From NCBI GenBank assembly GCA_013115145.1, contig JAAPAO010000448.1, positions 1-29,908 on the forward strand: DNA of 29,908 nucleotides. The letters run 5' to 3'. This document shows, piece after piece, positions 19,552 through 29,908 of this stretch. The DNA is from Perkinsus chesapeaki (Eukaryota > Perkinsozoa > Perkinsida > Perkinsidae). Below the pieces are notes generated by a model. That model did not search any database, was not told where the DNA came from, and saw only the letters and a list, made by a program, of their open reading frames with translations. How positions within the stretch are numbered: position 1 is the first letter of the stretch; every line of letters begins with the position of its first letter. The position numbers and the translations under genes were made by a program.

Positions 19552-22152
19552 TTACTTCTTTCTTGATTTACCACTATCATCATCTACCGCCTTGTTTCGT
19601 GATGATGATGATGAGGATGGTGGTGGTGTTGTTGTTGTCGGAGCAGGGTGGTGATGTTTACTAACATTATCAGTATTATCGCTCACTCGGCGATTGGCCT
19701 TTTCAGTTCTGTGATAATCTTCCTCTATATCATTATTAACCTTATCACCACCATCACTACCATCCTGATGATGCTTGCTGTTGTTGTTGTGGTGATGCTT
19801 GACATGTCTAGGTTCGGAAACCGTCCCCAAATTATTTAAAGATTGTGACCTTCGCATACCACTAGGTCGACCAGCATAGCATGGCATAAATGCTTTGGAC
19901 CAAGCCTTCTTAGCTGAAATATACAACAAGAAGGACCATTAATGGTGGTGGTGTAATAGTATTATTATTATTACCAAGTCTAAAGGGGCTTAATACTACA
20001 TCACGTTTACGCATCTTAACCTTCCGAGTAACGAGAACCTGGTCAACGTAAACATTAACCTTACACCTCGAGTCACATGAGATAATAAATGAGGTGAATG
20101 ATTCCTAGATGATTACTAGATGGAACACAAACCAGACGAATAAAGGTATAATGTGGCTAGGCAACCACCATCACCATTATCATCATGTAAATTAATAATA
20201 GTAATTTCTATAATGATGATGCGATGATGATGATGTGGATGATGAGGATGAGACCTTAGTCCATATTAATACCTTATCTGTTTTACCATTATCTCCTTTT
20301 TTATCAATAGCATCTACAACCTCAACAACAGATACAACTTCATCAGATGAGGATGATGATGCAGCATCACTATCAAGTTCCCATCTATAATAAGAATACA
20401 TCCTCCTTAATGGCATTAGTTGTAGTTAGTCTTACGTGTATGAGTGACAGCTAACAAAGTCCATACTATCAGTTGAGCTTATTCTTGACATACGCTTCTT
20501 AAGTTGGCTCATTACCGCCGTTTGTTGAGGTATCTCCTCATCCGGTGCAATATAATCAGCCCATACAGGAGATAAACACCTTAATAGATAATAAGAGTTA
20601 TCAAGACGGCAGCTGATGATTATTATTATGATGTTAGTTTACCTATGTGCTATAAGAACATCCATAAAGTATTCATCTTGTTGATCCTTTATTATAACAT
20701 GGATTGGTTGATGTCCCGTAAATGTGCATAACGATGTACCTAAGATATTGGAAGTAAAGTATTGGTGTGGTAGATAATAAGTAGAATCCTTACCACTGAC
20801 GACAGGTAAATTACGGAGGTCCCAAGTGACAAAATCAATGTACCTGTATTATTATTAATAATAATTACAACACCATTATTAAGCATATTGATATTATTAT
20901 TATTACATCGAGTAGTAGCAAAAAGTATATATATGTTCAGTATCGAACATATAATCATGTGTCACTTTACCTATTATTAAACAACGACGACATTTATGTC
21001 TTGTTGTTGTTGTTGATAATGGTTAATAATAATGATACTACCAGTAAGAGGCTTATCCGAAGCTATATCTGGGAGTTCATTAGCAGGAGTATCCAAGTCA
21101 GAGACTATACACTAAAGTTGAACATGATTGGAGTTATTGATGTTAGTGGTATTATTATTAAGTATTACAGTATCAGCACTGACTAAAGGGAAGGTAAAGT
21201 ATGTATTCTTTGTAGGATCCGGATTAGGATAGTTAGCTATATTAAATAATGACACGTATTATTATATTGATATTATTATTACTTAAGAGCATAGTTCCTC
21301 TTGCTGCTGCTAAACGTGTTGCAATTGATAAAACAAGGCGTACTCCTGATTTAGCTACAAAACCTAGTTCAGGAAGGGGTTGTGTTGCCTCTATGCCAAA
21401 AAATAATGCAGAACCTGATGATTATTATTATTATAACAACACTATACTGCCCAATGCTGTTGCTGGTAGGGGATGATATAATCTCACAGTACTTGGCTTC
21501 CTCTTAAAGCGTCCTTGCCATCGAAGCTCCCATCGCCTGCGTTTCTTGCCCATATATCCCGAATAAGGAAATGGACCATTTGGGTCTGGTGGACGATGTA
21601 TCACAACCTAGTATATTATTATTGATAAATATTGATAATATACTATTATTAATAATTACTATTGTCCCTTCAAAGTTGTCACTAACAATCGGGAAGCTTT
21701 GAGTAGCATCAATAGCTGAAAGGGGAAAAGATTAAGAAGAACACCCTGTTAATGACAGTAAGGTCAGTTGCAGCATCAACCATAGTCAATACTATCATCA
21801 TCATCATCACTTACGTATCCGTGATTGTTGAGGTGGTAGTTCTGATGGCTCAGTATCGCCCCGCTTAGTGGCCATAAGGTCATACCTAATAATAACCTTT
21901 GATATATAGATAGTTTATTAAACCTGACTACATAGCCGCATAAGGTGTAAATGATGGATCTCCTTTAGGGAAATCCGCTCGTCGTCCACTATTATTATTT
22001 CCTTCCTCTTGAAGAGGTGGTGTGACAGCCGCCGGGCTGGTAATACCACTACCGCCCCCTTCAGGAGCAGGAGTAGGATGGGAAGAGTCGGCTGCTGCTT
22101 CAGCTGTAGAAGGCTGCTTTGGGTCCTCTTGATGACTCATAGTAGGAGACAT
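19552..22152 (-). CDS. DOC1/DUF1769-like protein, copy A
   Basis: Early exons are 22152-21932, 21885-21815, 21715-21660 and one from 21607 downward; at least eight more short exons follow. The N-terminal ~90 residues are Pro/Ser/Glu-rich. The domain core reads VVIHRPPDP, KRRRWELRWQGRF, ALFFGIEATQPLPEL, TYFTFPLVSADT, FDTEHIYTFCYYSM, YIDFVTWDLRNLP and QPIHVII. This order matches, from memory, DUF1769 (domain of unknown function at the cortex, as in fission yeast Duc1, a plasma-membrane phosphoinositide binder). A cortical or lipid-binding role is inferred. One reading stops at 20192 after a Ser/His run. A better one splices past it, via NLHDDN and VNVYVDQVLV, to a His/Asn-rich basic tail ending at 19552; the 3' end is therefore uncertain. 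Confidence 0.6.
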
Positions 22153-22402
22153 AATAGTGACAAAATGTACAACTCCTACTACATAGCAATAATGTACGAG
22201 AACCGTAGAAACAGAAATGCATGTTATGTATGAACGGAAACATGCTGAAACAATGCTGACGCCATTGAAGGTAGGTGTGGATATATTAATAGCCAGTAGA
22301 GTACACATCGGCAGTGGGATTAAGGGATAGGTACCATGTGTCTGTCAGATGATCATCGGTTTATAATACGATTTGGTCATTGTCAGCTGTTGGTAGCATA
22401 TG
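22153..22402. other. spacer between the tandem DOC1-like genes
   Basis: About 250 bases separate the start of copy A from the stop of copy B. The frame of copy A stays open upstream of the chosen ATG, so an earlier start (up to 22308) cannot be excluded. No other feature is seen. Confidence 0.4.
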
Positions 22403-24192
22403 TTACCGAACGTGCTGGTAATGTACTAGATGACGAGGATGCTGTAGATGCTTGGCCCACTGAGGGGAGAATGATCTAATAGGAATAGTTAAGTGCATAC
22501 AAGCGCAGGGTTATAACCTATGAGCCGATAGAATATTGATATAATTAGTGCCACTATCACCATCTCGCATGATTATATGTATAGGTTGTGGACCAAGTAG
22601 TGTACAAAGAGACGTACCTCAAGCGATGATGATGATGATGATGATATGAGATACCACAACTACAATAGGAGGCCTACCACTTATTGCTGGGAGATTTCTC
22701 AAGTCCCATGTGACAAAGTCGACAAACCTACCAATGATAGAGATCCAGGCATTTAACATGGCCCTCTCTTACATTGACCAATAACAGAAGGTATAAACAT
22801 GCTCAGTGTCGAACTGATGACCAGCTGTAACCTTACCTAACATACCCGAGTATATGTAAAAAGCATAAATGACGAAGAAGCTCTGTACCATATATTCCTT
22901 CATCAGCAGTGATATCTGGTAACTCATGCTCTTGATCGTGTTCTATAACCTATATGGTAACAGTAAGGATATTGGTACCACCACTCTACCTACTGTATCG
23001 GCACTAGTAAGAGGGAATAAAAACCATGTTCGAGTAGAGTCATTGTCATCATCTGATGTATTAGGAAAGTTACCTATTTATACTTAACCTCAACTAGCAG
23101 CAGCAAGCTGGAACAATAACACTGCCTTACTTATAAGCTCTGATCCACTAACTGATGCTAAACGCTTAGATATTGACATTAGAATCTTCGCCGCTAACCA
23201 GAATAAGTATTGTACATACTAGATAAGAACCCTTCTCACTTATTCTTGCCATTATGTTTAACTTCGGAGTAGGCTGATAACCTTCTATACCAAAATACAG
23301 TTTTTTACCTTATCAGTGATAAATACTATGTCGGGCTATTGAGAAATATCTAACCTGGTGGCTTGAGGAACCTTCCTTGCCATCGAAGCTCACAGCGCCT
23401 AAATATCATACATTAACGCAGTTCATACTTCCCTACTATGTTAGACCTACACTTTAGGACATGTACTCATAAACTTCCTATATGGAAACAACTTAACAGT
23501 GCTATCATCAATTGGTCGGTGTATGACTACCTATACTAAGGTGATGATGATAGGGTGTGATTAAGAGAAGAATATATACATACAAGTTGGCCGATGAAAT
23601 TATCATTCTTTATTGGTATAGCAACAGTAGTATTAATACCTGAAGAAAGGATATATAATACTACTAGATAGATAATAATAATAACCTAACCTAATCGCAT
23701 ATTTGGATGAGGTAGATAATGACTGTGGAGTAACTCATCTTTATGGGATAGATTACTAACATCATACCTATCATCTGATGATGATGAATGTACATTATAA
23801 ATGGCTGTTATGCTGTTATTACAGTCCAGCATATTCATCAAATGAAGTATCCCCAGCAGCAGCAGGTATTGGGATATTGTAGTAGCTGAAACGACTATTA
23901 TCATTGTGGGAGCGCCAACTACTATCTGAAGAGACCACACCACAACTTGTTAAAATAATGAATAATAGCATCTAGTGATAATACCATAATACGGTTTAAT
24001 GAGGTTCAGATATATCCCTAGACAGGACGCAGATACTCGATATTTCATTGCCTCCCATACATCCCCATAACGTGTTTGACTGATGCCTATTGTTAAAGGT
24101 GATGTATAGGATGATGATGATACTTGTTGAAAAGTATCGCTTGCTACACATTTGAATGTAGAGGATGATGATGTTGATGCTGATGGTGTCAT
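22403..24192 (-). CDS. DOC1/DUF1769-like protein, copy B
   Basis: Tandem paralogue of copy A, built from about 12 short exons and starting at ATG 24192 (24219 is possible). Shared blocks in the same order: NDNFIGQL then VVIHRPIDD, RCELRWQGRF, a QPTPKL segment, ISKRLASVSG, WFLFPLTSADT, FDTEHVYTFCYWSM, VDFVTWDLRNLPAISG and QPIHIIM. The frame can be carried through all of them, so the gene looks intact, though one intron in the middle (near 23210) would be only about 22 bp. The N-terminus differs from copy A, and the protein ends at 22403 soon after SFSPQWAK, lacking copy A's long acidic and basic tail. An intron near 22624-22645 contains seven GAT units. Function as for copy A. Confidence 0.6.
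22625..22645. repeat. (GAT)7 microsatellite in an intron
   Basis: Seven perfect GAT units inside the intron between the VDFVTWDLRNLP and QPIHIIM exons of DOC1-like copy B. Confidence 0.75.
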
Positions 24193-24653
24193 ATTGGAAC
24201 TACCATATATAAGTGGCAAAATTTTATTAGTAGAATACTAACTGTGGTGAATAAAGTACCTTAGCGGGCCAGCCCCCCTTTATAACTCAGATACCTGACC
24301 AAACTCCAGAGACTGAACCTCCAAAACGTCAGTTTAGGAGAATACCGACGATGACATCGGAGTGAGCGGGATGGCCCAACGACCATCCATGCATCTACGT
24401 CTACTGCTCTTATTATATGCTGCCCGTTTCGGTGGGATACCGCTACAATGCTAATGGACAACAGCAATACGATAAGCCCTTAGGTATGGGCTATGAGATG
24501 ATCACCGAATAGAGAGTGACACATGACGATGATCAATGAGATGGACTAGTTAAAATATGAGTGGTAGAATATATGGTATGGAGTCGGGACAAAAGTTTGT
24601 GATAATAGTTGGTCTGTTATTCCGAGGTAGTTGTTGAAACAACAGCACCGAAA
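24193..24653. other. intergenic, less AT-rich
   Basis: About 460 bases between copy B and the UNC-93-like gene. The first 200 bases are clearly richer in G+C than the flanking introns and may be the 5' region of copy B. A minus-strand frame of 68 codons (24261-24467) has no recognisable features and is not called. Confidence 0.4.
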
Positions 24654-26081
24654 TTATTTATTGACACCCTCTACCTGGGTACCGATGCGTTGAATAACCA
24701 GCCAAGTAGTTGGCATACCAAATAAGAATAGACCCCAACATATCCAAAACTGGGTGGAATAGGATAATCCTAATTCTGGAAGATCCATAGCCCAAGCTAT
24801 AGCTGCGCCAAGGGATTGAATACCTTTATAGAACCCAGTATATCTAGCAGCTAATGTTGCATTATCAGCTGATATAGCACCCATAATCCAATAAGAGAAT
24901 GTTTGAACAATAGAATCACCATAACCATATAACATATAAACAATACATGGATACCAATAATAAGAATGTGTTAAATCAATCTTATCTACATCACTTATAA
25001 CTTTATTATATCTATCATAACCACCTCTATAACCATATTGAAGGTAACATCCTAAACCATATATAATATTAAATACAATAAATACAAACCAGAATCCAAT
25101 GATTCCACGAGATCTTAATGTTCTCTTTGGGTTATCAAGTAACATTCCACATGTCCATGCTCCTATCATTTGAGATAACCAATATAATGCTGAATTAAGA
25201 CCACGTGTTCTAACTGTAAATAAAACCCCATTAACGCCATTAAAGACGTATGTATAGAAGTAGTTGGAACCGAAGAATAGGATAAGTAGCATAAGCATAT
25301 TCTTATCAAGTATAACAGAAGCTGCATCGGTGAACTCTTCTTTAACTCCTTTTTGTGGAGCAATAACCGCATGACTGCCATTTTCTAAGACAACATTCGA
25401 TGGATTCCTTAATAGGAAGAATGCCGATAAAGAGCCAATAATCATAACAGCAATAAATACAAAGTATGATGCTGGATTGGCTGTATCAGTTTCTGTGTTG
25501 AAGTTGATGGCAAATTGTAATATTCCTCCAACAAAGCCACCCAAATTGAATATAATCCAGAAAGTGGCAATATAATGACCTTTACGATCCTGAGGAGCAT
25601 AAGCCATCATTAATGCACCTTGTGCAGTCCAAAGCCATCCTGCACCAAATCCTAAGATAGCTCCAGATAATATAAATAACCAACCAGTACCAGCAATATG
25701 ACCTGATATATACGCAGCTGCAGCATAAAAGGCATAAGTGAATCCACCACAACCCATAAGGATTTTTGGTCCTAATAGGTTAAAGAAGAATCCACCAAAA
25801 TAACCGAATATAGCAAAGGTGGCATACAATGCAGTGTTTGCTGCGTCATTTGCTGAGGAGTTAGCATTTCCTGCCCCTCCCAGGCCCGTTAGTGCACAGA
25901 AAAAACCAACAAGGCAAAAGCAGATAAATCCTGTGACGAGAACCTGAGTATATCCTCTATTGATGTATGATACATTGCGTAGGGCTTCTTCATCTGCTAG
26001 AGCTGCCGCTTCATCAATGACTGTGTCATCTGTTTTTACTGTATCATCTGATCTCACTTCCCTTATACAAGGGAATGACAA
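24654..26081 (-). CDS. UNC-93-like major facilitator membrane protein
   Basis: A single exon of 475 residues, rare in this window. An acidic cytosolic N-terminus of about 45 residues is followed by 11-12 predicted membrane segments, beginning VLVTGFICFCLVGFFCALTG. Family-like signatures of the UNC-93/DUF895 branch of the MFS are GFGAGWLWTAQGALMMAY and the following FWIIFNLGGFVGG near residues 145-195. A long central loop (NPSNVVLENGSHAV...) separates the halves, as usual in MFS proteins. Animal UNC-93 members modulate ion channels or receptors; transport substrates in protists are unknown. The C-terminus ends QRIGTQVEGVNK. A second, nearly identical partial copy lies at the right edge of the window. 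Confidence 0.88.
   Translation of the reverse strand: MSFPCIREVRSDDTVKTDDTVIDEAAALADEEALRNVSYINRGYTQVLVTGFICFCLVGFFCALTGLGGAGNANSSANDAANTALYATFAIFGYFGGFFFNLLGPKILMGCGGFTYAFYAAAAYISGHIAGTGWLFILSGAILGFGAGWLWTAQGALMMAYAPQDRKGHYIATFWIIFNLGGFVGGILQFAINFNTETDTANPASYFVFIAVMIIGSLSAFFLLRNPSNVVLENGSHAVIAPQKGVKEEFTDAASVILDKNMLMLLILFFGSNYFYTYVFNGVNGVLFTVRTRGLNSALYWLSQMIGAWTCGMLLDNPKRTLRSRGIIGFWFVFIVFNIIYGLGCYLQYGYRGGYDRYNKVISDVDKIDLTHSYYWYPCIVYMLYGYGDSIVQTFSYWIMGAISADNATLAARYTGFYKGIQSLGAAIAWAMDLPELGLSYSTQFWICWGLFLFGMPTTWLVIQRIGTQVEGVNK
24696..25460 (-). repeat. direct repeat unit 1 of UNC-93-like duplication
   Basis: These 765 bases match 29144-29908 with four differences found by eye. The match begins sharply at AACCAGCC, within the codons for the C-terminus, and continues to the window edge, so its full length is unknown. 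Confidence 0.9.
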
Positions 26082-26511
26082 AGTCTACCAAAAATATGAT
26101 ACAGTTGTGGTAGTATTGCACGAGAAAATAGTCTGAAAACAGCAGTAATGAATATACATATCTCAACGCTGTGATAACCTCAATAACACTACAAGGCTGT
26201 AAGGATATAATGATATACAACAACATAGAGCGTAGACAGTCATGCTACTGCTACTGCTGCTGCATCATGCATAAAAGATGACACTATCATGTAAAGATAT
26301 GGTGATGATGATACATGTTATTGTTCTTGTTGTTGCGGCAATTGTCTCGATATCGGTATGGTATCAGTGGTAATGTACGAGAGATAAGATAGTGAGGAGG
26401 AGGAGGTGATAAAAGGCTATTTAACTAATCTATAAGATGCATCTCTAATTATGTTAGCTTTAACTACAGGCTGCTGACTTCCACTGCATTGCTCACTTTA
26501 TTGATACAATA
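26082..26511. other. intergenic, UNC-93-like upstream region
   Basis: About 430 bases between the start of the UNC-93-like gene and the stop of the PP2C gene. It holds short CTG/GAT runs near 26240-26310 and GGAGGAGGAGG near 26396. No gene or RNA is supported. Confidence 0.45.
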
Positions 26512-28801
26512 TCATATCAGTGCCACAGCAGCACAACAGTTGTCACGTGAACCGGAGGATACAGCGAGCTGTACCTTAAAACATCGCAGAAACTACATCA
26601 CAGCATCGATGACCTGTCTTTTACGGTGATAGTTTAAAGTTAGATGAAACAGAGTTGGAGACACTTACCAATCCTTCTGATACTGATACTGCTGCATTGT
26701 CCCCTGCATCATCATCTTCTTCTTTTTGCTTTATATGCTCTAATACATATTGTGCTACATCTTTATCACTTAATACATCCCAAACACCATCACTAGCCCC
26801 AACAATTATAGAGCCTTTAATAACTTCTTTTTTAATAGTAACACTTGGTTCTGATATAACCCCATCATTTTTCAAACACCAATCCCCTAATGCCCTACTC
26901 ACAGCCAACTGTCCACCTACCCTACCAAACAATACAACACCTCCACCATTCACTATACGATCGGTTTCCATAGCATTAGTAGTTGGACGATGATCTTGTG
27001 TAAGTCTACATATTATACCACTAGGTGATATAAGTATAGCTCTACTATCCCCAACATTACCACATATCACTGTGTAGCAACAACCACCACCATTCTTATT
27101 GGATTTATTATTCTCTTCTTTTATAAGAATGATAGTGGCAGTAAGACCATGTTGCCATGCAAAAGGCCGAAGCACTTCATCCATTACCGAGAATGCCTCA
27201 CACAATGACGCTTTGATAGACTTCTTCTTCTTCATCATCTTCTTTTTCTTATCTCCTCTGCTAGATAAGGTAGACAATAGACCACTAAATCCATCTGCTA
27301 TTATTTTAGGGAATTTATCAATAACTGTATCGATAGCCGTCCTTCGACCACCATGTCCATCTAATACTGCTATAAGGGAAACTCTAGGTCCTAGAGGTGA
27401 GATGAATGATGGATTATATATATGACCATCTTCCATTGTACGTCTATGTGGGGCATTCTGTGTCTCATAATAAGAGAACATCTTCACAGGAGGCCATGAC
27501 ATAATTGTCATGTCCTAACAAAAAAGTCCATCCCCCATGGGCCATATGATATTTAAAACTTACATTATTATTAGATTCGTAACGTTGTTGAGTAACTAGT
27601 CGGGGAGTAACTAACCTTTTACCAACAATCGTAGGTGGGGCTGATGATGTAACATCATGATTGTGACGATGGTGGTGTTGGTGGTGGTGGCTGTGTTCCT
27701 TTCTATGATATCGTGCTGATGTTCGACGACCGTTACTATGGTCCTGAGCCCTGCCATCCATTATGGAAGGGTCATCACAAAACTGATGAGTCTTAATTAA
27801 ATCATTATCCATAGTGAGAGCCGATGCTGTTATAGGTGGAGCCGTGAAACGATCTGGCTTATGACGGCTCTTCAAAGCTCGGTTCCATGAACGTGGTCTA
27901 ATTTCACTATACGGTGATCGACGCTTCTGCTGTAGGTGCAGGTGTTGTTGTTGTTGTTGTTGTTGTTGCGGTATTTGATAATGATTGCACTGCGGGGGTG
28001 TACTGAAGTATAGGAGGTTTAGTTTAGACTTCGTGGTAAGTATTCTACCTGTGTAATGAAGCTTTAAACATCTGATGGCCATCACCCCATGTTGTAGCCA
28101 TATCTTTCTTTTTCATATAACTTGTAACAGTCATTGCGTCTTTAACGGTTTTATACATATCCCTGTTCCAAATTTTTGCCAACTTATCACATCCACCAGA
28201 GTTCGTAGTGTAAGGTGTATTATCCATATCGCTGCTAATCATTCCTGTTCCACCAAAATGTTGATGCTTTAATGATGACTGAATTAAGGAGGTAACCTTA
28301 CACAATATTATCAAGTATAAAGTACTATACCTTCACTAACCTTACTTCATTTGACGATGATGATGAGGACGATGCTCTGACACGTGCCCTTGGCATAGGT
28401 CCCCGAGCGTGGTGTGTGGGGACATTCATTCGATGGAAAACCTTAATATCTGGTGATACAGGAGGCAGGGCTGCTGCTGCTGCTGCTGATGCTGCACCAT
28501 CTACAACATGTTTTATCAGACCTTCGTATTCCTTACCATTAGTGCGACTTCGTGTCCTACAACACCACTGTCGGATGGTCCTATTACAAATAACTCACCT
28601 TTGATCGCTAATGCGATATTTGTCATTACTCCACTGGCTTACAAAGCCTCTTAGATCATAGAATCCGGCCAAAGTTTCACTTGCTAGGGGGCTGTCTGCT
28701 GCTGCTACAGTTGTTGAAGACCGTTCTGGTGGTCGACCCTTCATTTTAACGGGGAGAGACTTTTCATTAGAAGAGGCAGGTCTCAGAGGAATGGATACCA
28801 T
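26512..28801 (-). CDS. PP2C-type protein phosphatase with long N-terminal extension
   Basis: Six exons, 28801-28599, 28556-28346, 28296-28049, 28002-27564, 27514-26669 and 26568-26512, give 667 residues. PPM/PP2C enzymes are Mg/Mn-dependent Ser/Thr phosphatases. Motifs from residue ~390 on: RTMEDG, VLDGHGG (metal Asp), GLTATI, GDSRAIL, LTQDHRP, AVSRALGDW, GASDGVWDVL (metal Asp) and, in the last 57-bp exon, SGSRDNCCA. This last motif is reached only through a strong GTAAGT donor after EGL; without splicing the protein would end at 26621 and lack it. The first 367 residues have no known domain: a basic, Ser/Ala-rich part, a Gln run and His clusters. A Lys-rich insert (KKKKMMKKKK) lies after the DGHGG block. 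Cytosolic or nuclear signalling is inferred. Confidence 0.88.
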
Positions 28802-29089
28802 GGAAATAGGAGCTACCTATCAGTTAATTTACCCTTATAACGGAGCTAGATATGTAAACACTGTAATATGGTGGTGCAGATCAATAAAGATCAACACAAC
28901 TGCTAATGCTAAAGTTGTTGGAAGAATAGTCGGGCGTGAAGCTCAAGACAATAGACAAACAGATGACAGTAATGATACGTAGCAAAGGGCGTGCCGCTAT
29001 ATTAAAAGGGGGCTTAGACGATTTAGTAATAGGACGTCTATTTGAAAAAGTACCCCTTCATATATCGCAGAATAACCGATGTACTGAGA
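28802..29089. other. spacer with duplication breakpoint at its right
   Basis: About 290 bases between the PP2C start and the stop of the partial UNC-93-like copy. No gene is seen. This is probably the PP2C 5' region plus the unrelated DNA that now supplies the last codons of the UNC-93-like copy. Confidence 0.4.
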
Positions 29090-29908
29090 CTAATGACTCG
29101 ACTTATGTCCCGTGTTCATACTTGACGATCCAACAGTCCTGGCAACCAGCCAAGTAGTTGGCATACCAAATAAGAATAGACCCCAACATATCCAAAACTG
29201 GGTGGAATAGGATAATCCTAATTCTGGAAGATCCATAGCCCAAGCTATAGCTGCGCCAAGGGATTGAACACCTTTATAGAACCCAGTATATCTAGCAGCT
29301 AATGTTGCATTATCAGCTGATATAGCACCCATAATCCAATAAGAGAATGTTTGAACAATAGAATCACCATAACCATATAATATATAAACAATACATGGAT
29401 ACCAATAATAAGAATGTGTTAAATCAATCTTATCTACATCACTTATAACTTTATTATATCTATCATAACCACCTCTATAACCATATTGAAGGTAACATCC
29501 TAAACCATATATAATATTAAATACAATAAATACAAACCAGAATCCAATGATTCCACGAGATCTTAATGTTCTCTTTGGGTTATCAAGTAACATTCCACAT
29601 GTCCATGCTCCTGTCATTTGAGATAACCAATATAATGCTGAATTAAGACCACGTGTTCTAACTGTAAATAACACCCCATTAACGCCATTAAAGACGTATG
29701 TATAGAAGTAGTTGGAACCGAAGAATAGGATAAGTAGCATAAGCATATTCTTATCAAGTATAACAGAAGCTGCATCGGTGAACTCTTCTTTAACTCCTTT
29801 TTGTGGAGCAATAACCGCATGACTGCCATTTTCTAAGACAACATTCGATGGATTCCTTAATAGGAAGAATGCCGATAAAGAGCCAATAATCATAACAGCA
29901 ATAAATAC
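29090..29908 (-). CDS. UNC-93-like protein, second copy, cut by window edge
   Basis: The frame is open from the window edge to the stop at 29090. It covers the C-terminal 270 or so residues of a paralogue of the 24654-26081 gene, including the second set of membrane segments. The start lies beyond the window. Only three residue changes separate the shared parts (KGI to KGV, YML to YIL, QMI to QMT). The last 17 or so residues are new: after WLV the copy reads ARTVGSSSMNTGHKSSH instead of the original tail, because the duplication ended inside the gene and the frame runs on into other DNA. It may be a working gene with a new tail or a partial copy on its way to decay. Confidence 0.85.
   Translation of the reverse strand, partial: VFIAVMIIGSLSAFFLLRNPSNVVLENGSHAVIAPQKGVKEEFTDAASVILDKNMLMLLILFFGSNYFYTYVFNGVNGVLFTVRTRGLNSALYWLSQMTGAWTCGMLLDNPKRTLRSRGIIGFWFVFIVFNIIYGLGCYLQYGYRGGYDRYNKVISDVDKIDLTHSYYWYPCIVYILYGYGDSIVQTFSYWIMGAISADNATLAARYTGFYKGVQSLGAAIAWAMDLPELGLSYSTQFWICWGLFLFGMPTTWLVARTVGSSSMNTGHKSSH
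29144..29908 (-). repeat. direct repeat unit 2 of UNC-93-like duplication
   Basis: Partner of 24696-25460; about 99.5% identical over the 765 bases visible. The two units have the same orientation and lie 4448 bases apart, with the PP2C gene between them. Confidence 0.9.

Noticed and set aside
22625-22645. GAT repeat read as a CRISPR-like or tandem array
   Set aside because: It is a simple 3-bp microsatellite with no spacers, in an intron of a eukaryotic gene.
25166-25381. Overlapping minus-strand frame, repeated at 29614-29829
   Set aside because: It is a shifted-frame shadow of the UNC-93-like coding sequence and repeats only because that gene is duplicated.
26655-27425. Plus-strand reading frames of 112 and 108 codons
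   Set aside because: They are antisense to the PP2C catalytic exon; their Ser/Phe-rich composition comes from the reverse of conserved codons.
1-29908. tRNA, rRNA or other structural RNA genes
   Set aside because: I found no cloverleaf-compatible stretch with the GGTTCRAATCC-type box or rRNA-like sequence; a dedicated scan could still find a divergent one.

Overview
The window looks like nuclear DNA from an alveolate protist, most probably a Perkinsus-type parasite of molluscs. This assignment is inference. It rests on AT-rich sequence with long Asn/Ser/trinucleotide runs, intron-dense genes with very short GT..AG introns, standard stop codons, eukaryotic ribosomal proteins split by introns, and lineage-typical families (UNC-93-like transporters, DUF3431-type proteins, small secreted proteins). 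There is no operon, CRISPR, prophage or bacterial signal. Nearly every gene must be spliced to be read, so I rebuilt genes by reading frame; coordinates given are spans, with exons listed where I could fix both ends.

Layout. 1-2,580: less AT-rich, repeat-bearing DNA with a hairpin, one small secreted protein (+, 522-968), one doubtful reading frame (-) and a CAA/CAG-rich tract. 2,598-6,309 (-): two tandem glycerol kinase genes, each with two exons; they share an almost identical 496-bp segment, and the downstream copy has lost ATP-site residues. 6,492-6,948 (-): ribosomal protein eL33 (RPL35A), head-to-head with a long Arg/Glu-rich coiled-coil gene (+, 7,038-10,068). 10,403-13,819 (-): an 18-exon gene with two LOTUS/OST-HTH domains. 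14,123-15,016 (-): eIF4E, divergent from an ankyrin-repeat gene (+, 15,174-15,871). 15,995-18,034 (+): an 11-exon secreted or lumenal protein joining four CW...CC repeats to a DUF3431-like domain. 18,252-19,104 (-): ribosomal protein uL6 (RPL9). 19,552-24,192 (-): two tandem paralogues resembling the DUF1769/DOC1 (Duc1) family. 24,654-26,081 (-): an UNC-93-like membrane protein, with a 99.5% identical partial copy running off the right edge (29,090-29,908). 26,512-28,801 (-): a PP2C protein phosphatase with a long N-terminal extension, between the two UNC-93 copies.

Themes. Gene growth is by local duplication (three families in 30 kb), with signs of gene conversion and new C-termini. Three genes serve translation (eL33, uL6, eIF4E), and the LOTUS gene may act on RNA. 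Both ribosomal genes carry the same 14-bp upstream motif and a C/G-ending codon bias unlike their neighbours. I see no single multi-gene system that I can call new. The best leads are the shared ribosomal promoter motif, the glycerol kinase pair with a degenerate member, the CW...CC/DUF3431 architecture and the LOTUS protein.
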